A stretch of 64,000 nucleotides of DNA from Beijerinckiaceae bacterium (lineage in GTDB: Bacteria; Pseudomonadota; Alphaproteobacteria; Rhizobiales; Beijerinckiaceae): positions 107,905-171,904 of the forward strand of contig WSYC01000002.1 of NCBI GenBank assembly GCA_009773635.1. Direction: 5' to 3'. Of the stretch, positions 43,178 to 52,206 are shown one piece after another. Made by a program: the position numbers and the translations under genes. The first letter of the stretch is position 1; every line of letters starts with the position of its first letter. The notes below the pieces were generated by a model. That model did not search any database. It was not told the origin of the DNA and saw nothing but the letters and a program-made list of their open reading frames with translations.

Positions 43178-44149
43178 TTATTCGACCGGAATGCCTTTTT
43201 CCTTGAAGTATTTCACCGCGGCCGGGTGCCAGGGAATGCCGGCGTTGGCGGCGTTCTGGCTATCCTCGCGGATGTTGAGCGCTTCCTGATGCACCTTTGC
43301 AAGGTCCGCGCGCGTTTCCATCAGCGTCTTGGTGAGCGCATAGGCCAGATCATCCGGCATCGAGCCATGCACGACGAGGATATTCCACACCGTCACGTTC
43401 TTGGTGTCCTGCTCCATGCCGCCGTAGGTGGCCTTCTTGATGAGAGCGGGGGCATAGATCTTGCCGTATTTGGCGTTCATCTTGTCAACGTTCTGGGCGA
43501 TGTCGACGAACTTGATCTTGGTGCCCGGCGTCGCAGCGAGATCGGTCACGGCAGCCGTCGGCAAGCCGCCGACCCAGAAGAAGGCATCGATCTTCTTGTC
43601 CTTGATCGCGTTGACGCTTTCGGCCGCGCCGAGCCGCTCGCGTATGACATCCTTCATCGGATCGAGCCCGGCGGCCTCGATCACGCGGAAGGCGAACACT
43701 TCGGTCGCCGAACCGGGTGAGCCGGTCGAGACGCGCTTGCCCTTGAGATCCTCGATCTTGCTGATGCCGGTGCCTTCAACCGTCACCACGTGCATGTGGT
43801 TGGGGTAGAGCACGCCGATGGCCTTGATATCGAGCTTGCCGCTCTTGAACTTGTCGAGCCCGTTGATCGCGTCCCAGGCGGCATCGACCTGACTGAAGCC
43901 GATATCGGTTTTCTTCGCGCCTACAGCCTGCAGGTTTGCAACCGAACCACCGGTCACTTCCGCCGATGCGGTGTAGCCCGGCATCACCTTACCGATGATG
44001 TTCGCGAGACCGCCACCAAGGGGATAATAGACACCGCCGGTGCCGCCCGTGGCGATGGTGAGCTGTTTGGTCTGGGCGAAGGCCGCGCCAGCCGCCAGGG
44101 CCAGAGCGAAGCCAATGGCCGTCATTCCGAGACGCTTCAGTCCGAGCAT
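43178..44149 (-). CDS. TAXI-family TRAP receptor (first system)
   Basis: A 323-aa protein with a Sec signal (MTAIGFALALAAGAAFAQ). The TAXI fold is shown by LTIATGGTGGVYYPLGGGLA, VGAKKTDIGFSQVDAAW, LKGKRVSTGSPGSATE and the C-terminal AGIPWHPAAVKYFKEKG. TAXI receptors bind glutamate, 2-oxoglutarate or other organic acids and pass them to a fused TRAP permease, which follows here. Confidence 0.9.
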   Translation of the reverse strand: MLGLKRLGMTAIGFALALAAGAAFAQTKQLTIATGGTGGVYYPLGGGLANIIGKVMPGYTASAEVTGGSVANLQAVGAKKTDIGFSQVDAAWDAINGLDKFKSGKLDIKAIGVLYPNHMHVVTVEGTGISKIEDLKGKRVSTGSPGSATEVFAFRVIEAAGLDPMKDVIRERLGAAESVNAIKDKKIDAFFWVGGLPTAAVTDLAATPGTKIKFVDIAQNVDKMNAKYGKIYAPALIKKATYGGMEQDTKNVTVWNILVVHGSMPDDLAYALTKTLMETRADLAKVHQEALNIREDSQNAANAGIPWHPAAVKYFKEKGIPVE

Positions 44150-44246
44150 GCACGTTCCTCCTGTTTCGACACTATCGTGCCTGTAATTCTGATTATGCAG
44201 AGCTTCGTTGATTGACGGGCGAAGTCAAAGCAAAATCATGCGGAGG

Positions 44247-44262
44247 TCCAATCCAAATTGGA
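44247..44262. promoter_or_regulatory. Inverted repeat in the divergent TAXI/racemase region
   Basis: TCCAAT (44247-44252), CCAA and ATTGGA (44257-44262) form a dyad between the minus-strand TAXI gene and the plus-strand racemase gene. It could bind a GntR-like regulator, none of which is encoded nearby. Confidence 0.45.
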
Positions 44263-44328
44263 TCACCCGCCTGATGTATCGTGTTAAACCCCGGACCGAA
44301 GCCGCTCCTGTCCTGGAAAGAACCCTCT

Positions 44329-44958
44329 ATGCGCATCGCCCTGATCCACGCCCTCCGGCATTCGCCACCGCCGATCGAGGCAGCCTTCGCCGCGCTCTGG
44401 CCCGAGCCGGTGCTGATGAACCTGCTCGATGACAGCCTCTCTTCTGATCTCGCCCGCGATGGCCAGCTGACCGAGGCCATGACGGCACGGTTTCTCACCC
44501 TGGCGCGCTATGCCGTGGAAACGGGGGCGGCGGGCATTCTCTTCACCTGCTCGGCGTTCGGGCCGTGTATTGACGCGGTGAAGCGCGAATTTCCGAAAAT
44601 TCCGGTGCTCAAGCCAAATGAAGCCATGATCGAGGAGGCCGTCGCGGCGGGCGGGAAAATCGGGCTGATGGCGACATTTGCGCCGACGCTGGCCTCGATG
44701 CCGCCGGAGTTCCCCGCTGCCATCACTCTTGTGCCAAAGCTCGCCGCCGGGGCGCTGGCGGCGCTTGATCGCGGGGAGGGCGCGGAACACGACCGGCTTG
44801 CAGCCGAAGCTGCCCGCGATCTTGCCGGTTGCGATGCCATCGCGCTCGCCCAGTTCAGCCTCGCGCGCGCGGCGGACGCGGTGCACCGCGCCACCGGCCT
44901 GCCGGTGCTGACGACGCCGCAGAGCGCGGTGCGAAAATTACGACGCCTGCTGGCCTGA
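44329..44958 (+). CDS. Asp/Glu/hydantoin-racemase-superfamily protein
   Basis: A 209-aa protein from ATG 44329. The first catalytic-Cys loop is LFTCSAFGPCID (C74, C80). The C-terminal loop that normally has a second Cys (G-C-T type) reads GCDAIALAQFSLARAAD, with its Cys before the usual position and no GCT. The fold covers Asp/Glu racemases, maleate isomerase, hydantoin racemase and arylmalonate decarboxylase, which differ in how many of the two Cys they keep. One-Cys members work as decarboxylases or one-base enzymes. It lies between two TAXI-TRAP systems, so its substrate is probably an imported acid. Confidence 0.7.
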   Translation: MRIALIHALRHSPPPIEAAFAALWPEPVLMNLLDDSLSSDLARDGQLTEAMTARFLTLARYAVETGAAGILFTCSAFGPCIDAVKREFPKIPVLKPNEAMIEEAVAAGGKIGLMATFAPTLASMPPEFPAAITLVPKLAAGALAALDRGEGAEHDRLAAEAARDLAGCDAIALAQFSLARAADAVHRATGLPVLTTPQSAVRKLRRLLA

Positions 44959-45111
44959 GTGCCGGAGCTTGCAAGCGCCTTCTTTCCCCGCCTATGATCG
45001 CCGGCATGGGATGCCGGGGCTGCTACAGGGATCGCCGCGCGGCGTCCGGCATGGACCAGCAAAGATGGGCCAGCAACGATGAATCAAACAAGGTCCGAGG
45101 AGAACACCACG

Positions 45112-46077
45112 ATGACACTTTCCCGCAGACAGGCGCTCGCAGGCGCCGTGAGCCTTCTGGCTTTGGGCGCAGCTTCCGGCCCGGCCCTCGCGCAGGCGAA
45201 ATTCTTCCGCATCGGCACGGGCGGCACGGGCGGCACCTATTACCCGATCGGCGGGCTGGTTGCGAATGCGATCACCTCCGACAAGGTCAACGCCAGCGCG
45301 GTCGCCTCGAACGGCTCGGTCGCCAACGTGAATGCCATCGTCGGCGGCGCTTCCGAATCCGGCTTCGTGCAGGCGGATGTCGCGTCATGGGCCTATACCG
45401 GCACCGGCATCTACGAGGGCAAGGGCAAGGTCGACGAGCTGCGCGCGATTGCGAACCTTTATCCTGAAACCGTTCATATCGTGGTGAAAAAGGGCCTTGG
45501 CGCGAAATCGGTCGCCGATCTCAAGGGCAAGCGCATCTCGGTCGATGAGCCTGGCTCGGGCACGCTGGTGAATGCCCGCGCGATTCTTGCGGCCTACGGC
45601 ATCGGCAATGGCGATTACAAGGCCGAGAACGTCAAGCCCGGCCCGGCGATCGACAAGCTGAAGGATGGTTCGCTCGACGCGTTCTTCTTCACCGGCGGCT
45701 ACCCCTTCGGCGCGCTGACCGAACTCGCGACAACCAACGGCTTCGAGCTGCTGGCGATCGACGGCGAGGGCGCGGCCAAGCTGAAAAAGCAGTTCGGCTT
45801 CTTCGCCGACGATACGATCCCCGATGGCACCTACAAGGACACCAAGGGCGTGAAAACGCTCTCGGTCGGTGCGCAGTGGGTCACCTCGTCGAAGGTCGAC
45901 GCCGGTCTCGTCTACGAAGTCACCAAGGCGATGTGGGCGGACAAGGCCCGCGCGGCGCTCGATGCCGGCCACGCCAAGGGCAAATCGATCCAGAAGGCGA
46001 CGGCGCTCGCCGGGCTTGGTATCCCGCTGCATCCCGGTGCGGAGAAGTTCTACAAGGAAGCGGGCCTGCTGAAATAA
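45112..46077 (+). CDS. TAXI-family TRAP receptor (second system)
   Basis: A 321-aa protein from ATG 45112 behind AGGAG, with signal SRRQALAGAVSLLALGAASG ending near LAQ. TAXI features are IGTGGTGGTYYPIGGLVA, SESGFVQADVASWA, LKGKRISVDEPGSGTL and GIPLHPGAEKFYKE. It differs clearly in sequence from the first TAXI receptor, so it is a separate system rather than a recent copy. A strong terminator follows before the permease. Confidence 0.9.
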   Translation: MTLSRRQALAGAVSLLALGAASGPALAQAKFFRIGTGGTGGTYYPIGGLVANAITSDKVNASAVASNGSVANVNAIVGGASESGFVQADVASWAYTGTGIYEGKGKVDELRAIANLYPETVHIVVKKGLGAKSVADLKGKRISVDEPGSGTLVNARAILAAYGIGNGDYKAENVKPGPAIDKLKDGSLDAFFFTGGYPFGALTELATTNGFELLAIDGEGAAKLKKQFGFFADDTIPDGTYKDTKGVKTLSVGAQWVTSSKVDAGLVYEVTKAMWADKARAALDAGHAKGKSIQKATALAGLGIPLHPGAEKFYKEAGLLK

Positions 46078-46092
46078 GCCGGCCGACACCGG

Positions 46093-46120
46093 AAGCCCGC
46101 TCCGGCGGGCTTTCTTCTTC
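46093..46120 (+). terminator. Rho-independent terminator between TAXI receptor and permease
   Basis: AAGCCCGC, loop TCCG, GCGGGCTT, then TCTTCTTC. It lies 16 bp after the receptor stop and would leave more receptor than permease mRNA. Confidence 0.75.
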
Positions 46121-46176
46121 ATATTTGGCGTTGCGCGGGGGCGCAGGCTCCGGGCCATCCGGGCCGAGGGGGTAGT

Positions 46177-48342
46177 GTGACCGCAGAACTCGATCTGAAA
46201 AAAGCGCAGGAGCTTGAGGAAAAGCTCGATGCGGAAATCCGCTTCCGGCCCTTGCAGGCGTCTGCGGCCTGGATCGTCTCCGGTGCGCTGCTCGCACTCT
46301 CCTGCTTCCATTATTACACCGCCGGCTTCGGTCTCCTGCCGGAGACGACGCATCGCGGCATCCATCTCGCCTTCGTCATCGGCTTGATTTTCCTCGTCTT
46401 CCCGATGGGACGGGCGAAGTCGCGCCCCGATGAGCCTTCGGCGCTGCGCCCGCTTGGCATCGGCCTGCATGACTGGCTGCTCGCCGCGGCCGCGATTGCC
46501 TCAAGCCTTTACGTGCCGTGGATTTTCGAGGATCTGGCGTTCCGCGTCGGCAATCCGCTGCTCGCCGATTGGCTGATGGGCTCGCTCGCGATCCTCGTGC
46601 TGCTGGAAGCGACGCGGCGCTCGATCGGCTGGCCGCTGCCGATCATCGCCGTGATGCTGATGGTCTATGGGCTTTTCGGCTCGGGCCTGCCGGGCATTCT
46701 CGCGCATCCCGGCAACAGCTGGAAGGCGATCGTCAACCACCTCTACCTGACCTCGCAGGGTATCTACGGCGTCGCGCTCGGCGTCGTGGCGACATACGTA
46801 TTTCACTACGTATTGTTCGGCGTGCTGGCGACGCGGATCGGCCTCGGGCGGCTTTTCATCGATCTCGCGACCGCGTTGGCGGGGCGCTATTCGGGTGGGC
46901 CGGCGAAGGTGTCGATCTTCGCCTCCGGGCTCTTCGGCATGATTTCGGGCTCGTCGATCGCAAATACCGTGACGGTCGGTTCGCTGACGATCCCGATGAT
47001 GATCCGCATCGGTTTTCCCCGGCACATGGCGGGTGCCATCGAATCGACGGCGGCCACCGGCGGGCAGATCACGCCGCCGATCATGGGCGCGGCGGCGTTC
47101 CTGATGGTCGAGTTTCTCAACCTGCCGTATCAGACGATCATCATCGCGGCGATTGTGCCGGCAGCGATGCATTTCTTCGGTGTGTTCTGCCAGGTGCATT
47201 TTGAATCAAAGCGCCTGGGCATGAAGGGCGTGCCGGCGGATGAACTGCCGAAGGTCGGCGCGGTCCTGAAGCGGGACTGGCCGACTGCGGTGCCGCTGAT
47301 CGTGCTGCTCGTCGTGCTGTTTTCGGGCTACACGCCCTACCTTGCGGCCTTCTGGGGCATCACGGCGTGTATCGTCATTGGCCTCACCGGGCGCAACGGT
47401 GCGGTGGCGGTGGCGCTGCTCGCGGGCATCGTCGGCGCGGCGCTCACCGGCCATATCGTGGAAGGCGCGGGGCTCGCGGTGCTCTTCACCCTGTGCGCTG
47501 CGGCCAGCCTCTGGTTCCTGATCCGCGATGCAGAAGGCAAGGCGCGGGCGATCGATCTTGCGGATGCTTTCGTGCTCGGCGCGAAATACGCGATCGGCGT
47601 CGGCGCGGCGTCGGCGACCGTGGGCATCATTGTCGGCATCGTCACGCTGACGGGGGTGGGTTTCAAGCTCTCGACCATCGTCACCGGGCTTTCCGGCGAA
47701 TTCGCGCTGTTCTGGGGCCAGATCATCCCGGCGTTTCTGTTTGATCTCAAAGCGTTGACGCTGTTCTTCACGCTCGTCTTCACGGCCATCGTCTGCATCC
47801 TGCTTGGCTGCGGCGTGCCGACCACCGCGACCTACATCATCATGGTGACGGTGGCCGCGCCCGCGCTCGGGATGCTCGGCGTCGAGCCGATCGTCGCGCA
47901 TTTCTTCGTGTTCTATTACGGCGTTCTCGCGGATATCACGCCGCCGGTGGCGCTCGCGGCCTATGCCGGTGCGTCGATGGCAGGGGCGGACCCGTTCAAG
48001 ACCGGCAACACGGCGTTCCGGCTGGCGATGGCGAAGGTGCTGGTTCCCTTCGTGTTCGTCGCTTCGCCGGCGATGCTGATTGTCACCAAGGGGTTCACCT
48101 GGGCCGCATTCTGGGAGACGACCACCGGCTGCGTTGTCGGGATTGTGATGCTGGCGGTGGCGCTGACGGGCTACGGGCTGGCGCCGATCCGCGGTCTCGA
48201 GCGCCTCGCGCTGTTCGTGGCATCCGTGATGGTCATCATGCCGGACCGGATGTTCACGATCATTGGACTTCTGATGGCAGCGCCGATCCTCGTCCGGCAG
48301 ATCATGCTTTCAAGGCGGGCTGCGGCGCCCGCTGCGGGCTGA
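46177..48342 (+). CDS. TRAP transporter permease, fused type (second TAXI system)
   Basis: A 721-aa inner-membrane protein from GTG 46177 with GAGGGGG upstream. A DctQ-like N-terminal set of spans is followed by a DctM-like domain with FASGLFGMISGSSIANTVTVG and GGQITPPIMGAAAFLMVEF; the later repeat is ITPPVALAAYAGASM. It works with the TAXI receptor just upstream. Its last 41 bp overlap the convergent FadJ-like gene, so the two mRNAs are complementary at their 3' ends. Confidence 0.9.
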   Translation: MTAELDLKKAQELEEKLDAEIRFRPLQASAAWIVSGALLALSCFHYYTAGFGLLPETTHRGIHLAFVIGLIFLVFPMGRAKSRPDEPSALRPLGIGLHDWLLAAAAIASSLYVPWIFEDLAFRVGNPLLADWLMGSLAILVLLEATRRSIGWPLPIIAVMLMVYGLFGSGLPGILAHPGNSWKAIVNHLYLTSQGIYGVALGVVATYVFHYVLFGVLATRIGLGRLFIDLATALAGRYSGGPAKVSIFASGLFGMISGSSIANTVTVGSLTIPMMIRIGFPRHMAGAIESTAATGGQITPPIMGAAAFLMVEFLNLPYQTIIIAAIVPAAMHFFGVFCQVHFESKRLGMKGVPADELPKVGAVLKRDWPTAVPLIVLLVVLFSGYTPYLAAFWGITACIVIGLTGRNGAVAVALLAGIVGAALTGHIVEGAGLAVLFTLCAAASLWFLIRDAEGKARAIDLADAFVLGAKYAIGVGAASATVGIIVGIVTLTGVGFKLSTIVTGLSGEFALFWGQIIPAFLFDLKALTLFFTLVFTAIVCILLGCGVPTTATYIIMVTVAAPALGMLGVEPIVAHFFVFYYGVLADITPPVALAAYAGASMAGADPFKTGNTAFRLAMAKVLVPFVFVASPAMLIVTKGFTWAAFWETTTGCVVGIVMLAVALTGYGLAPIRGLERLALFVASVMVIMPDRMFTIIGLLMAAPILVRQIMLSRRAAAPAAG

Positions 48343-50443
48343 CGTCTGCCGGCGTGCCGGCATCCTGAGCGCTGTTCAGCGACGCGAAATTCCGCCCTGA
48401 TGCGAGAAGTTCGCCGATGAGCGGCGCAACCTCGAAACCTGTGCCGTCCCGGGCCGCATTGGCTTCGGCGGCGGCGAGGATCGAGCGCAGCCCGCGCGCA
48501 TCGGCCTCCTGCATCGGCCCGCCGCGCCAGACGGGAAAACCGTAGCCGTGCACCAGCACGAGATCGATCTCCAGCGGGCGGCTGGCGATGCCTTCAGAGA
48601 GAATCCTCGCGCCCTCGTTCACCATCGCGGCGAGCGCGCGCATCTGGATGGTATCGGGGCCGGGCGGCGGCCGGCGGCGCCCGGTCGCGGCAGCACGCGC
48701 GCGGATCATCGCCTCGACCTCGGGGTCCGGCTCGCGCTGCCCGTTGCGGTAGAGATACCAGCCGCGCCCGGATTTCTGACCGAAGCGGCCCTGTTCGCAC
48801 AGCTTGTCCAGCAGCGGCACGTCGCGTTCTCCGGGGTCGCGCGTTTCGGCCTGCCGCTTGCGCCGCGTCCAGGCGATGTCGAGTCCGGCGAGATCCTGTG
48901 CCGCGAAGGGCCCCATCGCGAGGCCGAAGGCTTCCAGCGCGCGGTCGATCTCGGCGGGAACCGCGCCTTCTTCCAGCATGAATTCGCATTGCGCGCGGAA
49001 TTTCGACAGGATGCGGTTGCCGATAAACCCGTCGCAGACGCCGCAGATCACCGCGATCTTGTCGAGCCGCCGGACCAGATCGCAGGCTGTTGCCACCGCC
49101 TCATCCGACGTCCGGCGCGGGCGCACGACCTCGACGAGCCGCATCACCTGCGCGGGCGAGAAGAAATGCAGGCCAACAAAGCGCTCGGGCCGCGTGAGCC
49201 CATCCGCCATCGCCTCGATATCGAGATAGCTCGTGTTGGTCGCAATGGGCGTGGTGGCGGGCAAGAGACTTTCAAGCCGCGCAAACAGATCGGCTTTGAG
49301 CGCCATATCCTCGAAAACCGCCTCGATTACGAAAGACATCTGGCTGAGAGCGGAGATATCGGTTGAAAACCGGATCCGCCCCGCGATTGTCGCGCGCTGG
49401 CTTTCCGCAATGCGCCCGGAGCGGATCGCGCGCGCCATCAACCCGGCAAGGCGTTCGCGCCCGGCCTGAAGCGCCACTTCGCCGGTTTCGACCAGCACGA
49501 CCTGAAATCCATGTTCGAGCAGGGCGGCGGCGATACCGGTTGCCATCGCGCCGGAACCGACAATGCCGATGCTGTCGAGCGGCCGCGCTTTCGCCAGATC
49601 AAGCCCCGGCGTTTTCCGCACCGCGCGCTCGGCCAGAAACAGGTGGCGCAGGGCGCGCGACTGGTCCGAGGCCATCAGATCGAGGTAGGCCCGGCGTTCC
49701 ACCGGCGCACCGAGCGCGTAGGGCGTCGCCGGCGCCTGCTGGACCAGCTCGATGGCGCGTAGTGGCGCGATGCGGCCGCGCGCTTCGCGCCGCACCTTCT
49801 GGACCACGGCATCCCAGGCCCCGGCATCGGCCTGCGGGGCAAGGCGCAGCGAGACGCGCTGCTGCATCTTGCCGATCATGCCGCGGGCAGCGGCAACGGC
49901 CGCATCGAGGGGGTTCTGGTCGATAACCTCGTCGCACAGCCCCAGCGCGAAAGCCTCGATGGCATCGACCATCCGTCCGCTAGCGATCAGGTCAAGCGCG
50001 GCGGGCTGGCCGATCAGACGGGGCAGGCGCTGCGTGCCGCCGGCGCCGGGCACAAGCCCGAGGCGGACTTCCGGTAGCCCGACCCGTGCATCCCGCGCCA
50101 TGACGCGACGGTGCGCGGCGAGGCCCATTTCGCACCCCGCACCGAGCGCGGTGCCGTGCCAGACGACAACAACCGGCTTCGAGGATGCCTCGATACGGTC
50201 GATGACATCCGGCAGCTGGGGTTCGCGCGGCTTCTGGCCGAATTCGGTGATATCCGCGCCGGTGACAAAAGTCTTCCCGCGTGCGGTGATGACGATGGCG
50301 CCGACCGAAGCGTCCGCCTCCGCGCGCATCAGGGCATCAGCGAGGGCGCGCCTTGTATCCTGCGACATGGCATTGACGGGCGGATTGTCGATTTCGAGAA
50401 TCGCCACCCGGTCTGCCGTCGTCCGGTTAACCTGCCCCGCCAT
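48302..50443 (-). CDS. Bifunctional enoyl-CoA hydratase / 3-hydroxyacyl-CoA dehydrogenase (FadJ/FadB-like)
   Basis: A 713-aa multifunctional beta-oxidation enzyme. The N-terminal crotonase part (1-about 180) keeps both Glu (GTALGAGCEMGLAAH and GLPEVRLGLVPGAGGTQRL). The middle holds the NAD fold SIGIVGSGAMATGIAAALLE, the catalytic HFFSPA and a GFIGNRI segment, and the C-terminal dimer domain ends near EADARGLRSIL. It hydrates an enoyl-CoA and oxidises the 3-hydroxyacyl-CoA. No thiolase gene is in the window. It lies downstream of a Liv importer operon on the minus strand, 137 bp after livF, possibly with its own promoter. Confidence 0.9.
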   Translation of the reverse strand: MAGQVNRTTADRVAILEIDNPPVNAMSQDTRRALADALMRAEADASVGAIVITARGKTFVTGADITEFGQKPREPQLPDVIDRIEASSKPVVVVWHGTALGAGCEMGLAAHRRVMARDARVGLPEVRLGLVPGAGGTQRLPRLIGQPAALDLIASGRMVDAIEAFALGLCDEVIDQNPLDAAVAAARGMIGKMQQRVSLRLAPQADAGAWDAVVQKVRREARGRIAPLRAIELVQQAPATPYALGAPVERRAYLDLMASDQSRALRHLFLAERAVRKTPGLDLAKARPLDSIGIVGSGAMATGIAAALLEHGFQVVLVETGEVALQAGRERLAGLMARAIRSGRIAESQRATIAGRIRFSTDISALSQMSFVIEAVFEDMALKADLFARLESLLPATTPIATNTSYLDIEAMADGLTRPERFVGLHFFSPAQVMRLVEVVRPRRTSDEAVATACDLVRRLDKIAVICGVCDGFIGNRILSKFRAQCEFMLEEGAVPAEIDRALEAFGLAMGPFAAQDLAGLDIAWTRRKRQAETRDPGERDVPLLDKLCEQGRFGQKSGRGWYLYRNGQREPDPEVEAMIRARAAATGRRRPPPGPDTIQMRALAAMVNEGARILSEGIASRPLEIDLVLVHGYGFPVWRGGPMQEADARGLRSILAAAEANAARDGTGFEVAPLIGELLASGRNFASLNSAQDAGTPADVSPQRAPQPALKA

Positions 50444-50580
50444 CCGTCCCCAACCCTCGGCGACCAGTTATTGACCTGTCAGTCAGGATGACGGCAGATG
50501 GCGGGCGCGTCCAGCGTGCCTTTCCGGTTATGCGTACAAAACTGCGTGTGCGCCTTCGCAATACCGGAGTCGGTGCACGC

Positions 50581-51333
50581 TCAGGCAGCACTGACCTCCG
50601 CAATACCACCACCGAGAAACAGTTGCCCGACCCGCGGATCAGCGAGAATCGCCGGCGCGGTATCGAACATCCGGGTCTGTCCGAGTTCGAGGACGAGGCC
50701 ATAATCCGACATCTGCAGTGCGGAACGGGCATTCTGCTCGATCATCAGGATCGAGACGCCTTTGTTTCGAAGCTCGGTCAGGATGGAGAAAGTCTCCTTC
50801 ACCATCATCGGCGAGAGGCCGATGGAGGGTTCGTCGATCAGGATGAGGCTGGGATCGAGCAGCAGGCCGCGCACGATTTCAAGTTGCTTCTGCTCGCCGC
50901 CCGAGAGGGTTGAGGCCTGGCTGTTCGCCTTCCTGCGCAGCACGGGGAAGCGATCGAGCGCCGCCTCGATTCGCGCCGGCATGTCGACAATACCAGCGCC
51001 CGCAGCCACCGAGCCGAGTTCGATATTGTGGCGGACGGTGAGTTCGGGGAAGATGTTGCGCCCCTGCGGCACGTAGATCGCCCCGGCTTCGAGCATCTGG
51101 CGCGGACTGAAATTGGTGACATCCTGCCCATTGAGCACGACCTTGCCGGCCCGCGCGGGCAGCATGCCGAAAATCGTCTTGAAGACAGTGGATTTGCCCG
51201 CGCCATTCGGGCCGATGATCGTGGTGATCGAGCCGCGCGGCACGGCAAAGGTCGTCCCGTTGAGGATTGTCATCTTGCCGTAGCCGGCAACGATGTTCTC
51301 CAGCGTGAGGACGGGATTATCGATGGACTGCAT
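50581..51333 (-). CDS. livF: Liv-type ABC ATPase, LivF family (second importer)
   Basis: A 250-aa ATPase with intact Walker A GPNGAGKST, signature STLSGGEQKQLEIVRGLL and Walker B LILIDEPSIGLSP. It is preceded by livG with a 90-bp gap. The set livK-livH-livM-livG-livF is complete here, and this LivF serves as a useful contrast to the Arg46 variant at 35106-35834. Confidence 0.9.
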   Translation of the reverse strand: MQSIDNPVLTLENIVAGYGKMTILNGTTFAVPRGSITTIIGPNGAGKSTVFKTIFGMLPARAGKVVLNGQDVTNFSPRQMLEAGAIYVPQGRNIFPELTVRHNIELGSVAAGAGIVDMPARIEAALDRFPVLRRKANSQASTLSGGEQKQLEIVRGLLLDPSLILIDEPSIGLSPMMVKETFSILTELRNKGVSILMIEQNARSALQMSDYGLVLELGQTRMFDTAPAILADPRVGQLFLGGGIAEVSAA

Positions 51334-51423
51334 GAAAAGGTCTCCGCTTCGTTCTTCTCTTCCGAAGCTCGAACGAGCGCCCGAGCTTATGCGAGGGAAA
51401 CCCGCGCCGGGGCGCGGGCAGAA

Positions 51424-52203
51424 TTAATGCCCCAAGTAAGCTTCGATGACGGCCGGGTTGGCGCGGATTTCCGCCGGCGTGCCCGTCGCCAGCACCTTGC
51501 CTTCGGCCATCACGATGACGCGGGTACACAGGCTCATCACGAAATCCATGTTGTGCTCGATAACGACGAAGGTCGCGCCCTGTTCCCGGTTGATCGCTTC
51601 AAGGCGGTCCTTGAGGCTCGCGAGCATCGTCAGGTTCACGCCGCCGGCGGGTTCGTCGAGCAGCACGAGGCGCGGTCCGGCCATGAAGGCCATCGCGGCA
51701 TCGAGCAGCTTCTGTTGCCCGTAGGAGAGGCCACCGGCCTTGGTTTCGGCAAGGTGCCCGAGGTTGAAGAAGCCGATCATCTTCTCGGCTTCCGCCGAAA
51801 GCCCGGCGTCCTTGGGGCCGAAGAGGCGGGACATCATCGAGCCCTGATGCTCCTGCCCGGCAAGGATAAGGTTTTCCCGCACGGTCAGGTTGGGAAATAC
51901 CTGCAACAGCTGGAACGTGCGCGAGACGCCACGCCGGTTCAGCTCCGCCGGGAACAGCCCGGTGATCGCCTCGCCGTCGAGCTCAACCGCCCCTTCGGTC
52001 GGCTGGAGCTGGCCGAGAATACAGTTGAACAGCGTCGATTTGCCGCAGCCATTGGGCCCGATGATGCCGAGGATCTCGCCCTCGTTGACGTGGAACGAGA
52101 CACCATCGACAGCCTTGATGCCGCCGAAGTGCTTCTTCAGGCCCTCGACTTTCAGGACGGTTGCGGGCGGCGTGACAGGCATTGGCGTGGCATGCACATT
52201 CAT
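51424..52203 (-). CDS. livG: Liv-type ABC ATPase, LivG family (second importer)
   Basis: A 259-aa ATPase: Walker A GPNGCGKST, Q-loop RTFQLLQVFP, degenerate signature LSYGQQKLLDAAMA, Walker B LVLLDEPAGGV and switch His VIEHNMDFV. ATG 52203 is 3 bp after the livM stop. It forms the ATPase pair with the LivF encoded downstream. Confidence 0.9.
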   Translation of the reverse strand: MNVHATPMPVTPPATVLKVEGLKKHFGGIKAVDGVSFHVNEGEILGIIGPNGCGKSTLFNCILGQLQPTEGAVELDGEAITGLFPAELNRRGVSRTFQLLQVFPNLTVRENLILAGQEHQGSMMSRLFGPKDAGLSAEAEKMIGFFNLGHLAETKAGGLSYGQQKLLDAAMAFMAGPRLVLLDEPAGGVNLTMLASLKDRLEAINREQGATFVVIEHNMDFVMSLCTRVIVMAEGKVLATGTPAEIRANPAVIEAYLGH

Positions 52204-52206
52204 GGC

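Noticed and set aside
50444..50580. CCTGTCAGTCAGG-like partial dyad before the FadJ-like gene as a TetR operator
   Set aside because: Only part of the dyad pairs and no linked regulator gene exists; too weak to list as a site.
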